From: Faecalibacillus intestinalis
Lineage (GTDB): Bacteria > Bacillota_I > Bacilli_A > Erysipelotrichales > Coprobacillaceae
DNA: 64,000 nt
Direction of reading: 5' to 3'
Assembly (NCBI RefSeq): GCF_003024685.1
Contig: NZ_PYLQ01000008.1
Location: 1-64,000 of the forward strand
In this document: one piece after another, positions 24,160-33,452 of the stretch
Layout: each line of letters starts with the position of its first letter
Position numbering within the stretch: the stretch's first letter is position 1
The notes under the pieces: generated by a model
Database searches by the model: none
What the model saw: the letters and a program-made list of their open reading frames with translations, nothing else
What the model was told of the DNA's origin: nothing
Program-made: the position numbers and the translations under genes

Positions 24160-24620
24160 GATATCTAATAAAAGTGAATCGATGAAGGATTCACTTTTAT
24201 TATGTTCAAAAAATAAATTTCTATATATAAATAATGGATGTTTTATTTTAATGTCATAATTTAGAAAAACGGGGCAATATAGCATAAATGAAAGTGTTCC
24301 TTCATTTATAGAAAGGGTTAGATTGTTGTTAGAAAATGACTTGAAAGTTCAAATAGGAAACTTTTATTAATTAATGAAAGACAAGCAGGAAAAATATTAT
24401 GAGAGATGAAAGAAAGAAGTGGATACGCTAAATTATAGAGGATATCAATTTTATAAAGAAAACCCATCTTTGATGATATGGAAAGTCATAGAAAAATATT
24501 TCAAGATTGTCATTTGTAATTAAATAAATATATTGAAAATCCATTTTATCTACTTTTAATAGACATTTTTTGTGTTTTATGTCATAATACCAAAGCTACT
24601 TAAAAGAAAGGAATGACGAT
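24160..24620. other. 461-bp stretch with no gene called
   Basis: After a terminator (24170-24201) there are short open frames broken by stops, for example one reading ERQAGKIL then EMKERSGYAKL around 24380-24430. They suggest an eroded gene, but no family is recognised. The leader of the ABC-F gene ends the stretch, with GAAAGGAATG near 24606. Confidence 0.5.
24170..24201 (+). terminator. Terminator of the NmrA-family gene
   Basis: AAAAGTGAATC (24170-24180) pairs with GATTCACTTTT (24188-24198). Confidence 0.85.
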
Positions 24621-26222
24621 ATGATATCAACACAAAATGTCTCATTAAGATATGGAGATAGAGCATTATTTGAAAATGTTTCTGTTAAATTTACAGAAGG
24701 TAACTGTTATGGAATTATTGGTGCCAATGGTGCTGGTAAATCTACATTTTTAAAAATCTTAGCAGGAGAAATTGAACCTAATAAAGGGGAAGTTATTATT
24801 GAACCTCATAAAAGATTATCTGTTTTAAAACAAGACCACTTTGCTTATGATAAAAATAAAGTTGTTGAAACTGTTATTATGGGTAATAAAAGACTTTATG
24901 AAATCATGCAAGAAAAAGAAAGATTATACGCAAAAGAAGATTTTAATGATGAAGATGGTATTTTACTTGGTGAATTAGAAGGTGAATTTGCGGATATGGA
25001 TGGTTGGAATGCTGAAGCTGATGCTGAAACAATGCTTAATGGTTTAGGAATTACTTCTGAGTTTCATGATATGTATATGAAAGATTTAGATGGAAATCAA
25101 AAAGTAAAAGTTTTATTAGCGCAAGCCTTATTTGGTGATCCGGATATTTTATTATTAGACGAACCAACAAACCACTTGGATTTAAAAAGTATTAATTGGT
25201 TAGAAAACTTCTTGTTAAATTTCAAAAATACTGTTATTGTTGTTTCTCATGACCGCCATTTTTTAAATAAAGTTTGTACACATATTGCTGATATTGACTA
25301 TAGCCGTATTCAATTATACGTTGGAAACTATGATTTCTGGTATGAATATAGTCAAATGCAAATTCAACAAGCGAAAGATCAAAATAAAAAAGCTGAAGCA
25401 AAGAAAAAAGAATTGGAAGAATTTATTGCACGATTCAGTGCCAATGCTTCAAAAGCCAAACAAGCAACTTCTAGAAAGAAATTATTAGATAACTTAGAAA
25501 TGGTCGATATTAAACCATCTCTTAGAAGATATCCATTTATTGGTTTTAAACCAGGAAGAGAAGTAGGAAATATCGTTTTAAATGTTGAAGGTCTTACTAA
25601 AGTAGTTGATGGAGAAAAACTTATTAATAATGTTTCATTCTCTATTCAACCAAATGAAAAAGTTGCTTTTGTAGGAGATGATAAAGCAACAGAAGCGTTC
25701 TTTAAAATTATTATGGGTGAAGATGAAGATTATGAAGGAGAATTTAAATGGGGTGTGACAACAAGCCAATCTTATTTTCCTAAAGATAACTCAAAATATT
25801 TTAATGACTGTGAATTATCACTTGTTGATTGGTTAAGACAATTTACAGATGGAACGGTTTATGAACAAGATTTAAGAGGATGGTTAGGAAGAGTGTTATT
25901 CTCTGGAGAAGAAGCTTTAAAGAAAGCAAATGTTTTATCTGGAGGAGAAAAGGTAAGATGTATGCTGGCTAAAATGATGATGGAAGATGCAAATGTTCTT
26001 GTTTTTGATGAACCAACAAACCATTTGGATCTTGAATCAATTCAAGCTTTAAACCAAGGTCTTATTCAATTTAAAGAAAATATTTTATTTACATGTCATG
26101 ACCATCAATTTGTACAAACAATTGCTAATAGAATTATTGAATTTAATAAAGATGGTATGATTGATCGTTTATCAACATACGATGAATATTTAGAATATAA
26201 AGAAGAATTAGAAACAAAATAA
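24621..26222 (+). CDS. ABC-F family ATPase (YkpA/YbiT type)
   Basis: A 533-residue soluble twin-ATPase that acts on the ribosome, not as a transporter. Domain 1 has Walker A GANGAGKST, Walker B ILLLDEPTNHLD and a His switch (VVSHDRHF); a lysine-rich linker (residues about 245-300) follows. Domain 2 has LSGGEKVRCMLA and VLVFDEPTNHLD. Its Walker A position reads GDDKATEAFF and lacks the GK[ST] core. Domain 1's signature is also altered (LDGNQKVK). These look like subgroup traits of YkpA-like proteins, but I could not compare. RBS is GAAAGGAATG. Confidence 0.93.
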   Translation: MISTQNVSLRYGDRALFENVSVKFTEGNCYGIIGANGAGKSTFLKILAGEIEPNKGEVIIEPHKRLSVLKQDHFAYDKNKVVETVIMGNKRLYEIMQEKERLYAKEDFNDEDGILLGELEGEFADMDGWNAEADAETMLNGLGITSEFHDMYMKDLDGNQKVKVLLAQALFGDPDILLLDEPTNHLDLKSINWLENFLLNFKNTVIVVSHDRHFLNKVCTHIADIDYSRIQLYVGNYDFWYEYSQMQIQQAKDQNKKAEAKKKELEEFIARFSANASKAKQATSRKKLLDNLEMVDIKPSLRRYPFIGFKPGREVGNIVLNVEGLTKVVDGEKLINNVSFSIQPNEKVAFVGDDKATEAFFKIIMGEDEDYEGEFKWGVTTSQSYFPKDNSKYFNDCELSLVDWLRQFTDGTVYEQDLRGWLGRVLFSGEEALKKANVLSGGEKVRCMLAKMMMEDANVLVFDEPTNHLDLESIQALNQGLIQFKENILFTCHDHQFVQTIANRIIEFNKDGMIDRLSTYDEYLEYKEELETK

Positions 26223-26245
26223 AGGATCCAAGAAGGATCCTTTAT
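26221..26245 (+). terminator. Terminator of the ABC-F gene
   Basis: AAAGGATCC (26221-26229) pairs with GGATCCTTT (26235-26243), directly at the stop codon. Confidence 0.85.
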
Positions 26246-26377
26246 TCGTTTACGATATATAATGTTTTATAAGGGAAGGAAATTTGAAAAAAATTTTTTC
26301 TAAGAAAGATGTTTAAATATTATTTATCTTTCTTGCTATTATCATAATAAACAATTGTGAACTGAATATTTCTTATT

Positions 26378-26413
26378 AAACAAAAAAAGCCTTTTTTAAA
26401 GACTTTTTTGTTT
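26378..26413 (+). terminator. Second, A/T-rich terminator-like hairpin
   Basis: AAACAAAAAAAG (26378-26389) pairs with CTTTTTTGTTT (26403-26413). The transcript it ends is unclear; it may back up the ABC-F terminator. Confidence 0.55.
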
Positions 26414-26561
26414 AAATAATAATTGGGAAAGGAATATGAATTTATTATTTAACGAAAGATGATTGATCTTTCATGGTTATAATATAGATGAAAACTATAA
26501 TAGAACAATCGTTCGATCATGTGTTTTTATGTGATGTCGTAAAATTAAATGATAAAGAAGA

Positions 26562-26589
26562 TTGAAAAAAATTATCATTTTGGTAAAAT
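26562..26589 (+). promoter_or_regulatory. Promoter of the dap operon
   Basis: TTGAAA (26562-26567), a 16-base spacer and TAAAAT (26584-26589), 27 bases before the GTG start. Confidence 0.45.
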
Positions 26590-26615
26590 TGTTTTAAACA
26601 ATGTGAGGTGATAAA

Positions 26616-27446
26616 GTGGAATTACATTTTACAAAAATGGAAGGTATTGGAAATGACTATATTTATGTTGATGGAATCAATCAAGAGGTACCGATGGATG
26701 CAGAATTTATTAGCCGTATTTCAAATCGCCATTTTGGTATTGGTGGAGATGGAATGATCGTTATTTTAAAGTCTGATCAATATGATTTTAAAATGCGTAT
26801 GTTCAATCTAGATGGTAGTGAAGGAATGATGTGTGGAAATGGAATTCGTTGTTTTGCTAAATTTTGTTATGACCATCATTTAACAGATAAAAAGGTTTTA
26901 AATATTGAAACAAAGGCAGGTTTACGTATTGTAGAACTTATTTTTGATGGAGATGAAGTTGTTGGCGCAAAAGTAGATATGCAAGAACCAATTTTAAATT
27001 GTAAAGACATTCCTGTTATTTTTGATCAAGAAAAAATGATTAATGAAAAAGTGATGATTGGAGATCAAGAATATGCTTTAACAGCTGTTTCTATGGGGAA
27101 TCCCCATGTCATTACATATGTTGATTCATTAGATTTTGATATTGAAACAATAGGAAAACAATTTGAACATCATCAAATATTTCCAGAATCAGTCAATACT
27201 GAATTTGTTGAAGTAATCAATGATCATTATTTAAAAATGCGTGTATGGGAAAGAGGCAGCGGTGAAACAATGGCTTGTGGAACAGGTGCTTGTGCCGTTA
27301 TGTATGCAAGTTATTTGAATGGTTATTGTAAAGAAAAAGCAACAGTTGAGCTTCTTGGAGGAAAGTTAGAAATTGAACTTCAAGAGGGACATATTTTTAT
27401 GACAGGTCCAGCAACAACTGTGTTTGAAGGAAAAATAAAAATATAA
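26616..27446 (+). CDS. dapF: Diaminopimelate epimerase
   Basis: A 276-residue cofactor-independent racemase converting LL- to meso-diaminopimelate for peptidoglycan and lysine. Both catalytic cysteines are visible: [13 protein letters not shown] (about residue 73) and [13 protein letters not shown] (about residue 223). The N-terminus [15 protein letters not shown] is classical. It starts at GTG with GAGGTG upstream. First gene of a four-gene cluster with dapH, a deacetylase and an aminotransferase. Confidence 0.96.
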   Translation: MELHFTKMEGIGNDYIYVDGINQEVPMDAEFISRISNRHFGIGGDGMIVILKSDQYDFKMRMFNLDGSEGMMCGNGIRCFAKFCYDHHLTDKKVLNIETKAGLRIVELIFDGDEVVGAKVDMQEPILNCKDIPVIFDQEKMINEKVMIGDQEYALTAVSMGNPHVITYVDSLDFDIETIGKQFEHHQIFPESVNTEFVEVINDHYLKMRVWERGSGETMACGTGACAVMYASYLNGYCKEKATVELLGGKLEIELQEGHIFMTGPATTVFEGKIKI

Positions 27447-27457
27447 GGAGGAAATTT

Positions 27458-28162
27458 ATGTTACAAACAGCAGAAGAAATTATTAAGTATATTGGTGATG
27501 CAAAGAAACAAACACCAATTAAAATGTATTTAAAAGGTGAAAATTTACCTGATACAGATGCATTCCATTTATTTGGAGATAGTCATTTTAAAATTGCTAT
27601 TGGAGATTTAGATGCTATTAATGCTTATGTTGAAGAAAATAAAGATTTAATCAAAGATTCATTTATTGAACAAGATCGTCGTAATAGTGCGATTCCAATG
27701 TTAGATATGAGAAATATCAACGCTCGTATTGAACCAGGATGCTTCATTCGTGAAAATGTTTCTATTGGAGATAATGCCGTTATCATGATGGGTGCTGTTA
27801 TCAATATTGGTGCTAAAATTGGTGAAGGATCAATGATCGATATGGGTGCTGTTTTAGGAGGACGTGCTGAAGTTGGAAAACATTGTCACGTTGGAGCTGG
27901 AGCAGTGTTAGCTGGTGTTATTGAACCACCTAGTGCTTCACCTGTTATTCTAGAGGATGATGTTTTAATTGGTGCAAATGCGGTTGTTATCGAAGGTGTT
28001 CATATTGGTAAAGGTGCAGTTGTAGGTGCAGGAAGTATCGTTACTCAAGATGTACCTGCTGGTGCGGTTGTTGTTGGAAATCCAGCAAGAATCATCAAGG
28101 AACAAAAAGATGAAAAAACTGAAGGTAAAACACAATTAATGGATGATTTACGTAAAATCTAG
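27458..28162 (+). CDS. dapH: Tetrahydrodipicolinate N-acetyltransferase
   Basis: A 234-residue left-handed beta-helix acetyltransferase that commits tetrahydrodipicolinate to the acetylated DAP branch. Hexapeptide repeats run from about residue 90 to 200 ([41 protein letters not shown] and similar). The [11 protein letters not shown] and IEPPSASPV segments are DapH-specific. AGGAGG precedes the start, 11 bases after dapF. Confidence 0.95.
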   Translation: MLQTAEEIIKYIGDAKKQTPIKMYLKGENLPDTDAFHLFGDSHFKIAIGDLDAINAYVEENKDLIKDSFIEQDRRNSAIPMLDMRNINARIEPGCFIRENVSIGDNAVIMMGAVINIGAKIGEGSMIDMGAVLGGRAEVGKHCHVGAGAVLAGVIEPPSASPVILEDDVLIGANAVVIEGVHIGKGAVVGAGSIVTQDVPAGAVVVGNPARIIKEQKDEKTEGKTQLMDDLRKI

Positions 28163-28171
28163 GATACGATT

Positions 28172-29302
28172 ATGGAACAATTATTAGATCAAATAAGGAC
28201 ATGGCGTCGTCATTTACACGCCATTCCTGAAATCGGTTTTCAAGAATATAAAACATCAAAGTATCTTTATGAAGAATTAAAAAAAATGGGGTATCAGCCT
28301 TTAAAAATAACAGAGACGGGAATCGCTGTTTATCTTGATTTTCATAAAGAAAAAACACTTGCTTTTAGAAGCGATATCGATGCTTTAGAAATTGAAGAAC
28401 AAACAGGTGTATCATTTAAAAGTACACATCAAGGAAAAATGCATGCCTGTGGTCATGATGGACATATGACAGCACTTCTTGGACTTGCTTATAAGCTAAA
28501 AGATGTTCAAGATCTACCACATAATGTTTTGCTTATTTTTCAACCAGGAGAAGAAGTGGTCAATGGGGCACCATCAATTATTAATACAGGTATTTTTGAA
28601 AAATATCATGTTAAAGGAATTTATGGTTTACATATGTTCCCAGATGTTGATGAAGGAAAAATTGCTTGTCGTAAAGGTCCTTTAATGGCTGAAAGTGGTG
28701 AATTGGATGTAACGGTTCATGGTAAAAGTGCACATGCAGGTAAGTATCATGAAGGAATTGATTCGATTGTGATTGCGAGTTTTTTGATTAGTAATTATCA
28801 AAGTATCATTTCACGAATGATTTCGCCAATGCAACCTTGTGTTTTAAATATAGGTGAAATACATGGGGGAACGGTCAGAAATATTGTGGCTAGTCAAACA
28901 AGTTTCCATGGAACACTTAGAACTTATAGTGAAGAAGTCTTTTCACGTATTGTAGAAGCAATGAAAGGGTTTAATCAAGGAATGGAACAAGCATATCATT
29001 GTCAAATTGATTTTGCCTGTCAACCTTTTAACCCACCTGTTTTAAATGATGCACATTTATATGAAGAACTTAAAAAGAATGTTGGCGCAAACTTCGAAGA
29101 ACTTGAAGAGCCTGTGATGTTAGCAGAAGACTTTGCTCATTATCAAAAAGTGATTCCTGGTGTTTTCTTTTATGTGGGGACAAGATGTAAAGAATATACT
29201 TCAGGTTTACATACACCAACTTTCAATTTTCATGAAGAAGTTTTAGTACAAGCTGTTGAACTTTATGAAAAACTTGCAAGAAATGTACAATTGGGGGACT
29301 AA
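28172..29302 (+). CDS. N-acetyldiaminopimelate deacetylase (M20 amidohydrolase)
   Basis: A 376-residue zinc/manganese peptidase-fold enzyme that removes the acetyl group from N-acetyl-LL-diaminopimelate (YkuR type). Metal ligands are visible in HACGHDGHM, PGEEVVNGAP and GLHMFPD, plus LAEDFAHYQ and a C-terminal GLHTPTFNFHEE. The context between dapH and the aminotransferase supports this substrate over other M20 amides. Ten bases separate it from dapH. RBS is weak (AGGATACG). Confidence 0.9.
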   Translation: MEQLLDQIRTWRRHLHAIPEIGFQEYKTSKYLYEELKKMGYQPLKITETGIAVYLDFHKEKTLAFRSDIDALEIEEQTGVSFKSTHQGKMHACGHDGHMTALLGLAYKLKDVQDLPHNVLLIFQPGEEVVNGAPSIINTGIFEKYHVKGIYGLHMFPDVDEGKIACRKGPLMAESGELDVTVHGKSAHAGKYHEGIDSIVIASFLISNYQSIISRMISPMQPCVLNIGEIHGGTVRNIVASQTSFHGTLRTYSEEVFSRIVEAMKGFNQGMEQAYHCQIDFACQPFNPPVLNDAHLYEELKKNVGANFEELEEPVMLAEDFAHYQKVIPGVFFYVGTRCKEYTSGLHTPTFNFHEEVLVQAVELYEKLARNVQLGD

Positions 29303-29304
29303 AA

Positions 29305-30489
29305 ATGAATTATTATGATAGATCATTGGATGCTTTAATGCATGCCTATGGAAGATATAATGTCACATTTGATCATGGAGATGGCATTCATTTATATGAT
29401 GTAAATCAAAAAGAATATATTGATTTCTTTTCAGGAATTGGTGTTAATTCTTTTGGCTATAATTATCCAGCTTATGTAGAAGCCATGGAAAAACAATTAC
29501 ATAGATTAATGCATATTTCTAACTACTTTAATACGGTTGAAACAATTGAAGCAGCTGAATGTGTTAAAAAAGCTACAAAATTAGATAAAGTATTCTTTAC
29601 AAATTCAGGAGCTGAATCAACAGAAGGTGCTTTAAAACTTGCACGTAAATATTATTATCAAAAACATGGAAAAGCGGATAGTGAAATTATTTCTTTAAAT
29701 CATTCTTTCCATGGAAGAACAACAGGATCTGTTAAACTTACAGGAAATGCACATTATCAAGAAGCGTTTGGACCTTTAATTGAAGGTGTAAAATATGCAA
29801 ATATCAATGATTTAGAAAGCGTAAAAGCATTAATAAGTGAAAAAACAGCAGCAATCATCGTTGAACCTGTTCAAGGTGAAGGTGGCGTTTACGTTTGTAC
29901 AAAAGAATTCTTAACAGGTTTAAGAATTCTTTGTGATGAAAAAGATATTGCTTTGATTTTAGATGAAGTTCAATGTGGTATGGGTCGTACAGGAACAATT
30001 ATGACTTATTTCCAATACGATATCTTACCTGATATTTTATGTTTAGCTAAAGGAATTGGGGCAGGTTTTCCAATGGGAGCCTTTGTCGCAAATAAAAAGT
30101 TTGCTGCAGCGATGGAACCTGGAGATCATGGTTCTACTTATGGTGGAAATCCAATGGCTGGACAAGCATGTCGAACAGTCTTTAAAATCTTAGAAGAAAC
30201 AAAAATGCTTGATCATGTTCAAGATATCAGTGAATATTTAATTGAAAAATTAGATGATTTAAAAGATAAATATTCTTGTATTAAAGAAAGACGTGGTTTA
30301 GGATTGATGATTGGTTTAGAATTTGATCGACCAGTTAAAGATATTGTTCAAACTTGTTTAGATAATGGACTTATTGTTGTCATGGCAGGAGCGAATGTTA
30401 TAAGAATGTTACCACCATTTATTACAACTGAAAAAGATGTTGATCAAGCAATTGCTATTTTAGATCAAGCAATTGAAAAAAATATTTAA
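29305..30489 (+). CDS. Class III aminotransferase, probable N-acetyl-LL-diaminopimelate aminotransferase (ArgD-like)
   Basis: A 394-residue PLP enzyme of the acetylornithine aminotransferase family. Motifs include FTNSGAESTEGALKLARKYY, SFHGRTTGSVKLTG, ILDEVQCGMGRTG and the Schiff-base lysine in CLAKGIGAGFPMGA. Family members use N-acetylornithine or N-acetyl-amino-ketopimelate; the dap neighbours point to the latter. Two bases separate it from the deacetylase, with GGGGG upstream. With dapH, deacetylase and dapF it completes the acetylase branch. Confidence 0.9.
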   Translation: MNYYDRSLDALMHAYGRYNVTFDHGDGIHLYDVNQKEYIDFFSGIGVNSFGYNYPAYVEAMEKQLHRLMHISNYFNTVETIEAAECVKKATKLDKVFFTNSGAESTEGALKLARKYYYQKHGKADSEIISLNHSFHGRTTGSVKLTGNAHYQEAFGPLIEGVKYANINDLESVKALISEKTAAIIVEPVQGEGGVYVCTKEFLTGLRILCDEKDIALILDEVQCGMGRTGTIMTYFQYDILPDILCLAKGIGAGFPMGAFVANKKFAAAMEPGDHGSTYGGNPMAGQACRTVFKILEETKMLDHVQDISEYLIEKLDDLKDKYSCIKERRGLGLMIGLEFDRPVKDIVQTCLDNGLIVVMAGANVIRMLPPFITTEKDVDQAIAILDQAIEKNI

Positions 30490-30555
30490 AAATTTTAAAA
30501 AATTAAAAGAAAAATAGGATGTTTTTGACATATATAATGATGAGGTGATAAATAT

Positions 30556-32616
30556 ATGTTGAAATATCCTATTTTTTTACAAGATAATGAAAACAGTTGC
30601 GGGGCATACTGTATTAAAATGCTCTTAAGCTTTTATAAAAGAGATGATGAAATTAAAAATATTAAAAAGTGTTGTCGTCTTACAAAAGAAGGCGTTACGG
30701 TTTATGGATTGATACAAGTTTTAAAGAAATATCATCTAGAAGCAAAAGCGTATCAATGTGAGTTTAAACATTTATTTGAAGAGGTCAATTGCCCAGTAAT
30801 CATTCATTTAAAACAAGATGATCTCTATCATTATGTTGTTTTGTATAAAATCAAAGATGAATATTTTTTAGTGGGAGATCCAGCCAAAGGACTCATAAAA
30901 ATGTCTTATGAAAGTTTTTCAAAGCAGTTTACAGGAATTATTATCATGATTGATCATGTAGGAATGCCACTTACTAAAAGAAATAACTATACTTTTCAAA
31001 ATTTTCTAAAAGATCATTTTAAACAGCATTATCAAACAATCATTAAGATGATGATTAAAACCATTATTATTTCAATGCTTACAATGATTTTTTCTTATTA
31101 TTATCAATTGATGATTGATTCTTTTTCAAAGTATCCAATCTATCAAATTGTTTTCATTTCTCTTGGCTTTACAGTGCTCTATGCCTTTAAACTTTTATTA
31201 GATTATTTAAGAAGACAACAAATTTTAGAATTAAGCAGAGAACTTAATCAAGAATATGCTTTAAAAACCATGCAAAATCTTATTTATCAAGATTATGATT
31301 ACATGGATGGTTTAGAAAAAGGAACATTGTTATCAAGATCACAAAATTTATTTGAATTAAGTCAATATTTTATAGAATTTTATCATGTGATCTTTATTGA
31401 TAGTATTTTAATGCTTTTCATTTTGATTTTTATTTTATCGATTCAATTCTTTTTGTTTTTGATTGTTTTATTGATGATGGTTATTATTTTTTTAGTATTT
31501 TATTTTTATAGTAAAAAGTTACATATTGAAAATAAAAAAATATTAGAACAAAAAGAACATTTAAATGATGGTTTGTTAGAATTTCAAGAAAACTATTTTC
31601 AAACAATTCAGTTTAAAGTTAAAAAAATGATGAAAAATAAACTAGGATATCTCTATGATACTTACTTTATGAATGTCTATCATCATGATGAAATGACCAA
31701 TATTCATCAAGTTCAATTAGAAGCCTTGATTCAAATCATGATTATGGCTGTCTTATTATTGGCAATCATCATTTATAAAAAGCAACAAATGACCCTTGGA
31801 ACAGTGATGCTTGTTTATTTATTACTTTCTTATATGATCAATCCTTTAATGAAAATATCAGTCTTTATTGCGATGCATGATGAATTACAAATTATTTTTG
31901 AAAGATATAAAGAAATGTTACCTGAAAAAAGAGAGAGGAAAAAGAAAATCAAAAAGATAAAAAGCATTGAATTAAAACATGTAAGTTTTAGTTATGGTTA
32001 TACACGACCTCTTTTTGATCATTTTCAACTGAAAATAGAACGTTCATTATTTATTCAAGGTAAAACAGGAAGTGGTAAATCAACACTTTTAAAACTGATC
32101 ATGAATCAATTACAACCAACAAAAGGAGAAATTGTTATTAATGGAATCAATCTACAAGAACTTGATTTAAATAGTTATTATAGTCATATTAAATATTTAA
32201 ATAAAACTCCCGTTTTTTATAAAGAATCATTAAGAACGAATATAATTTTTGATCGTTTGTTTTTAGAGGATAAAATGATAGAATTATTGCATTATTTTAT
32301 GTTGGATGATTTAGTAAATGGTTTAGATTTAAAGCTTGATGAACAGGGTGGCTTTTTATCATCGGGACAAGGACAGCTCGTGATGATTATTCGTGCACTA
32401 TTAAGTGAACCCGATGTTTTGATTTTAGATGAAGCATTTAGTAATATAGATCAAGAAAGATTACAATTATTGATCAATTATCTAAGTTTTCAAAAGATCA
32501 TCGTGATTATTGTTTCTCATCAAATAAATATGATGAACTGCCAGTTTGACTGTGTTATAATTGATTCAGGAAAAATAGTGGGTGAGGAAGATTATGGAAA
32601 TAGATTTAGCACTTAA
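30556..32616 (+). CDS. C39-peptidase ABC transporter (PCAT-type, bacteriocin/peptide export)
   Basis: A 686-residue exporter that would cleave a double-glycine leader and pump out the mature peptide. The N-terminal C39 peptidase has Q9, C15 (QDNENSCGAYC), H92 (YHYVVLY) and D108 (VGDPAKG). Six membrane helices span about residues 165-430. The ATPase has QGKTGSGKSTLL, SSGQGQLVMIIRALL and LILDEAFSNID. All catalytic groups appear intact. No precursor peptide with a GG leader was seen nearby. Its end overlaps ybeY by 23 bases. Confidence 0.92.
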   Translation: MLKYPIFLQDNENSCGAYCIKMLLSFYKRDDEIKNIKKCCRLTKEGVTVYGLIQVLKKYHLEAKAYQCEFKHLFEEVNCPVIIHLKQDDLYHYVVLYKIKDEYFLVGDPAKGLIKMSYESFSKQFTGIIIMIDHVGMPLTKRNNYTFQNFLKDHFKQHYQTIIKMMIKTIIISMLTMIFSYYYQLMIDSFSKYPIYQIVFISLGFTVLYAFKLLLDYLRRQQILELSRELNQEYALKTMQNLIYQDYDYMDGLEKGTLLSRSQNLFELSQYFIEFYHVIFIDSILMLFILIFILSIQFFLFLIVLLMMVIIFLVFYFYSKKLHIENKKILEQKEHLNDGLLEFQENYFQTIQFKVKKMMKNKLGYLYDTYFMNVYHHDEMTNIHQVQLEALIQIMIMAVLLLAIIIYKKQQMTLGTVMLVYLLLSYMINPLMKISVFIAMHDELQIIFERYKEMLPEKRERKKKIKKIKSIELKHVSFSYGYTRPLFDHFQLKIERSLFIQGKTGSGKSTLLKLIMNQLQPTKGEIVINGINLQELDLNSYYSHIKYLNKTPVFYKESLRTNIIFDRLFLEDKMIELLHYFMLDDLVNGLDLKLDEQGGFLSSGQGQLVMIIRALLSEPDVLILDEAFSNIDQERLQLLINYLSFQKIIVIIVSHQINMMNCQFDCVIIDSGKIVGEEDYGNRFST

Positions 32617-33055
32617 TAATGAAGTAGAAGATTTTAAAGAAGATTATGAAAGTATTTATTTAGAAATTATTCAAGAAGCATGTAAACAATTAGGTATTCA
32701 TGATGATTTAGAATTATCAGTTATTTTTGTAGATGATCAGCGTATTCATGAAATCAATAAGGAATATCGTAAAATTGATCGTAGTACAGATGTTATTAGT
32801 TTTGCTTTAGAAGATAGTGAACAATATTATATTGAAGGTATGCCAAGAGAAATAGGAGATATTTTTATTTCAATTGATCATGCTAAAATGCAAGCAGAAG
32901 AATATGGTCATTCATTTTATCGAGAAATGTGTTTTTTATTTACACATGGTTTATTACATTTGCTTGGATTTGATCATATGAATGAAGAGGATGAAAAAGT
33001 GATGTTTTCAAGACAAAAAGAAATATTGAATGCTTTAAATATTGAAAGGAAATAA
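32594..33055 (+). CDS. ybeY: Endoribonuclease YbeY (rRNA maturation)
   Basis: A 153-residue metal-dependent RNase of 16S rRNA maturation and ribosome quality control. The zinc motif HGLLHLLGFDH lies near residue 117. STDVISFAL and GDIFIS are conserved. ATG 32594 was chosen with GAGGAAG upstream; a GTG at 32582 is possible. It overlaps the ABC transporter gene, so translation is coupled to it. Confidence 0.95.
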   Translation: MEIDLALNNEVEDFKEDYESIYLEIIQEACKQLGIHDDLELSVIFVDDQRIHEINKEYRKIDRSTDVISFALEDSEQYYIEGMPREIGDIFISIDHAKMQAEEYGHSFYREMCFLFTHGLLHLLGFDHMNEEDEKVMFSRQKEILNALNIERK

Positions 33056-33056
33056 T

Positions 33057-33452
33057 ATGGACCAAAATAAATTAATCGATTTAGCTTGGAAAGCAAGAGA
33101 AAATGCGTATGTTCCTTATAGTCATTTTAAAGTAGGAGCTTGTATTGCTTTAAAAGATGGAACATTTGTTCAAGGATGTAATATTGAAAATGCTGCTTAT
33201 GGGTCAACAATGTGTGCAGAAAGAAATGCTGTCTTTGGCGCTTATTGTAAAGGTTATCGCAAAGAAGATATTATTGGACTAGCAATTGTTGCTGATTGTA
33301 GTCCGATTGCTTCTCCATGTGGGGCATGTCGCCAAGTATTATCAGAACTTGTTGATTTAGAGATGCCCATCTTTCTAGCAAATAAAGAAAAAGTAGAAAA
33401 ACATACAATTGGTGAATTATTACCAATGGTATTTATAGGAGAGAGTTTATGA
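33057..33452 (+). CDS. cdd: Cytidine deaminase
   Basis: A 131-residue tetrameric zinc enzyme of pyrimidine salvage. The zinc motifs are TMCAERNAV and SPCGACRQVL, and PYSHFKVGA is the nucleoside-binding segment. ATG 33057 follows GAAAGGA; the earlier GTG-like extension is not needed. It lies directly after ybeY and its stop overlaps the era start, the common ybeY-cdd-era order. Confidence 0.96.
   Translation: MDQNKLIDLAWKARENAYVPYSHFKVGACIALKDGTFVQGCNIENAAYGSTMCAERNAVFGAYCKGYRKEDIIGLAIVADCSPIASPCGACRQVLSELVDLEMPIFLANKEKVEKHTIGELLPMVFIGESL

Larger units (their letters stand above)
26223..26615. other. 393-bp leader region ahead of the dap operon
   Basis: No gene. It contains hairpins at 26302-26334 (AAGAAAGAT with ATCTTTCTT) and 26378-26413 (terminator-like), a small GAAAGAT palindrome near 26454, and a promoter at 26562. 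No lysine riboswitch core was recognised. Confidence 0.5.

Noticed and set aside
24240-24560. Short eroded open frames before the ABC-F gene
   Set aside because: Pieces look protein-like but are broken by stops in every frame and match no family I can name.
26223-26615. Lysine riboswitch ahead of the dap operon
   Set aside because: Several hairpins exist, but the conserved L-box core sequences were not found.
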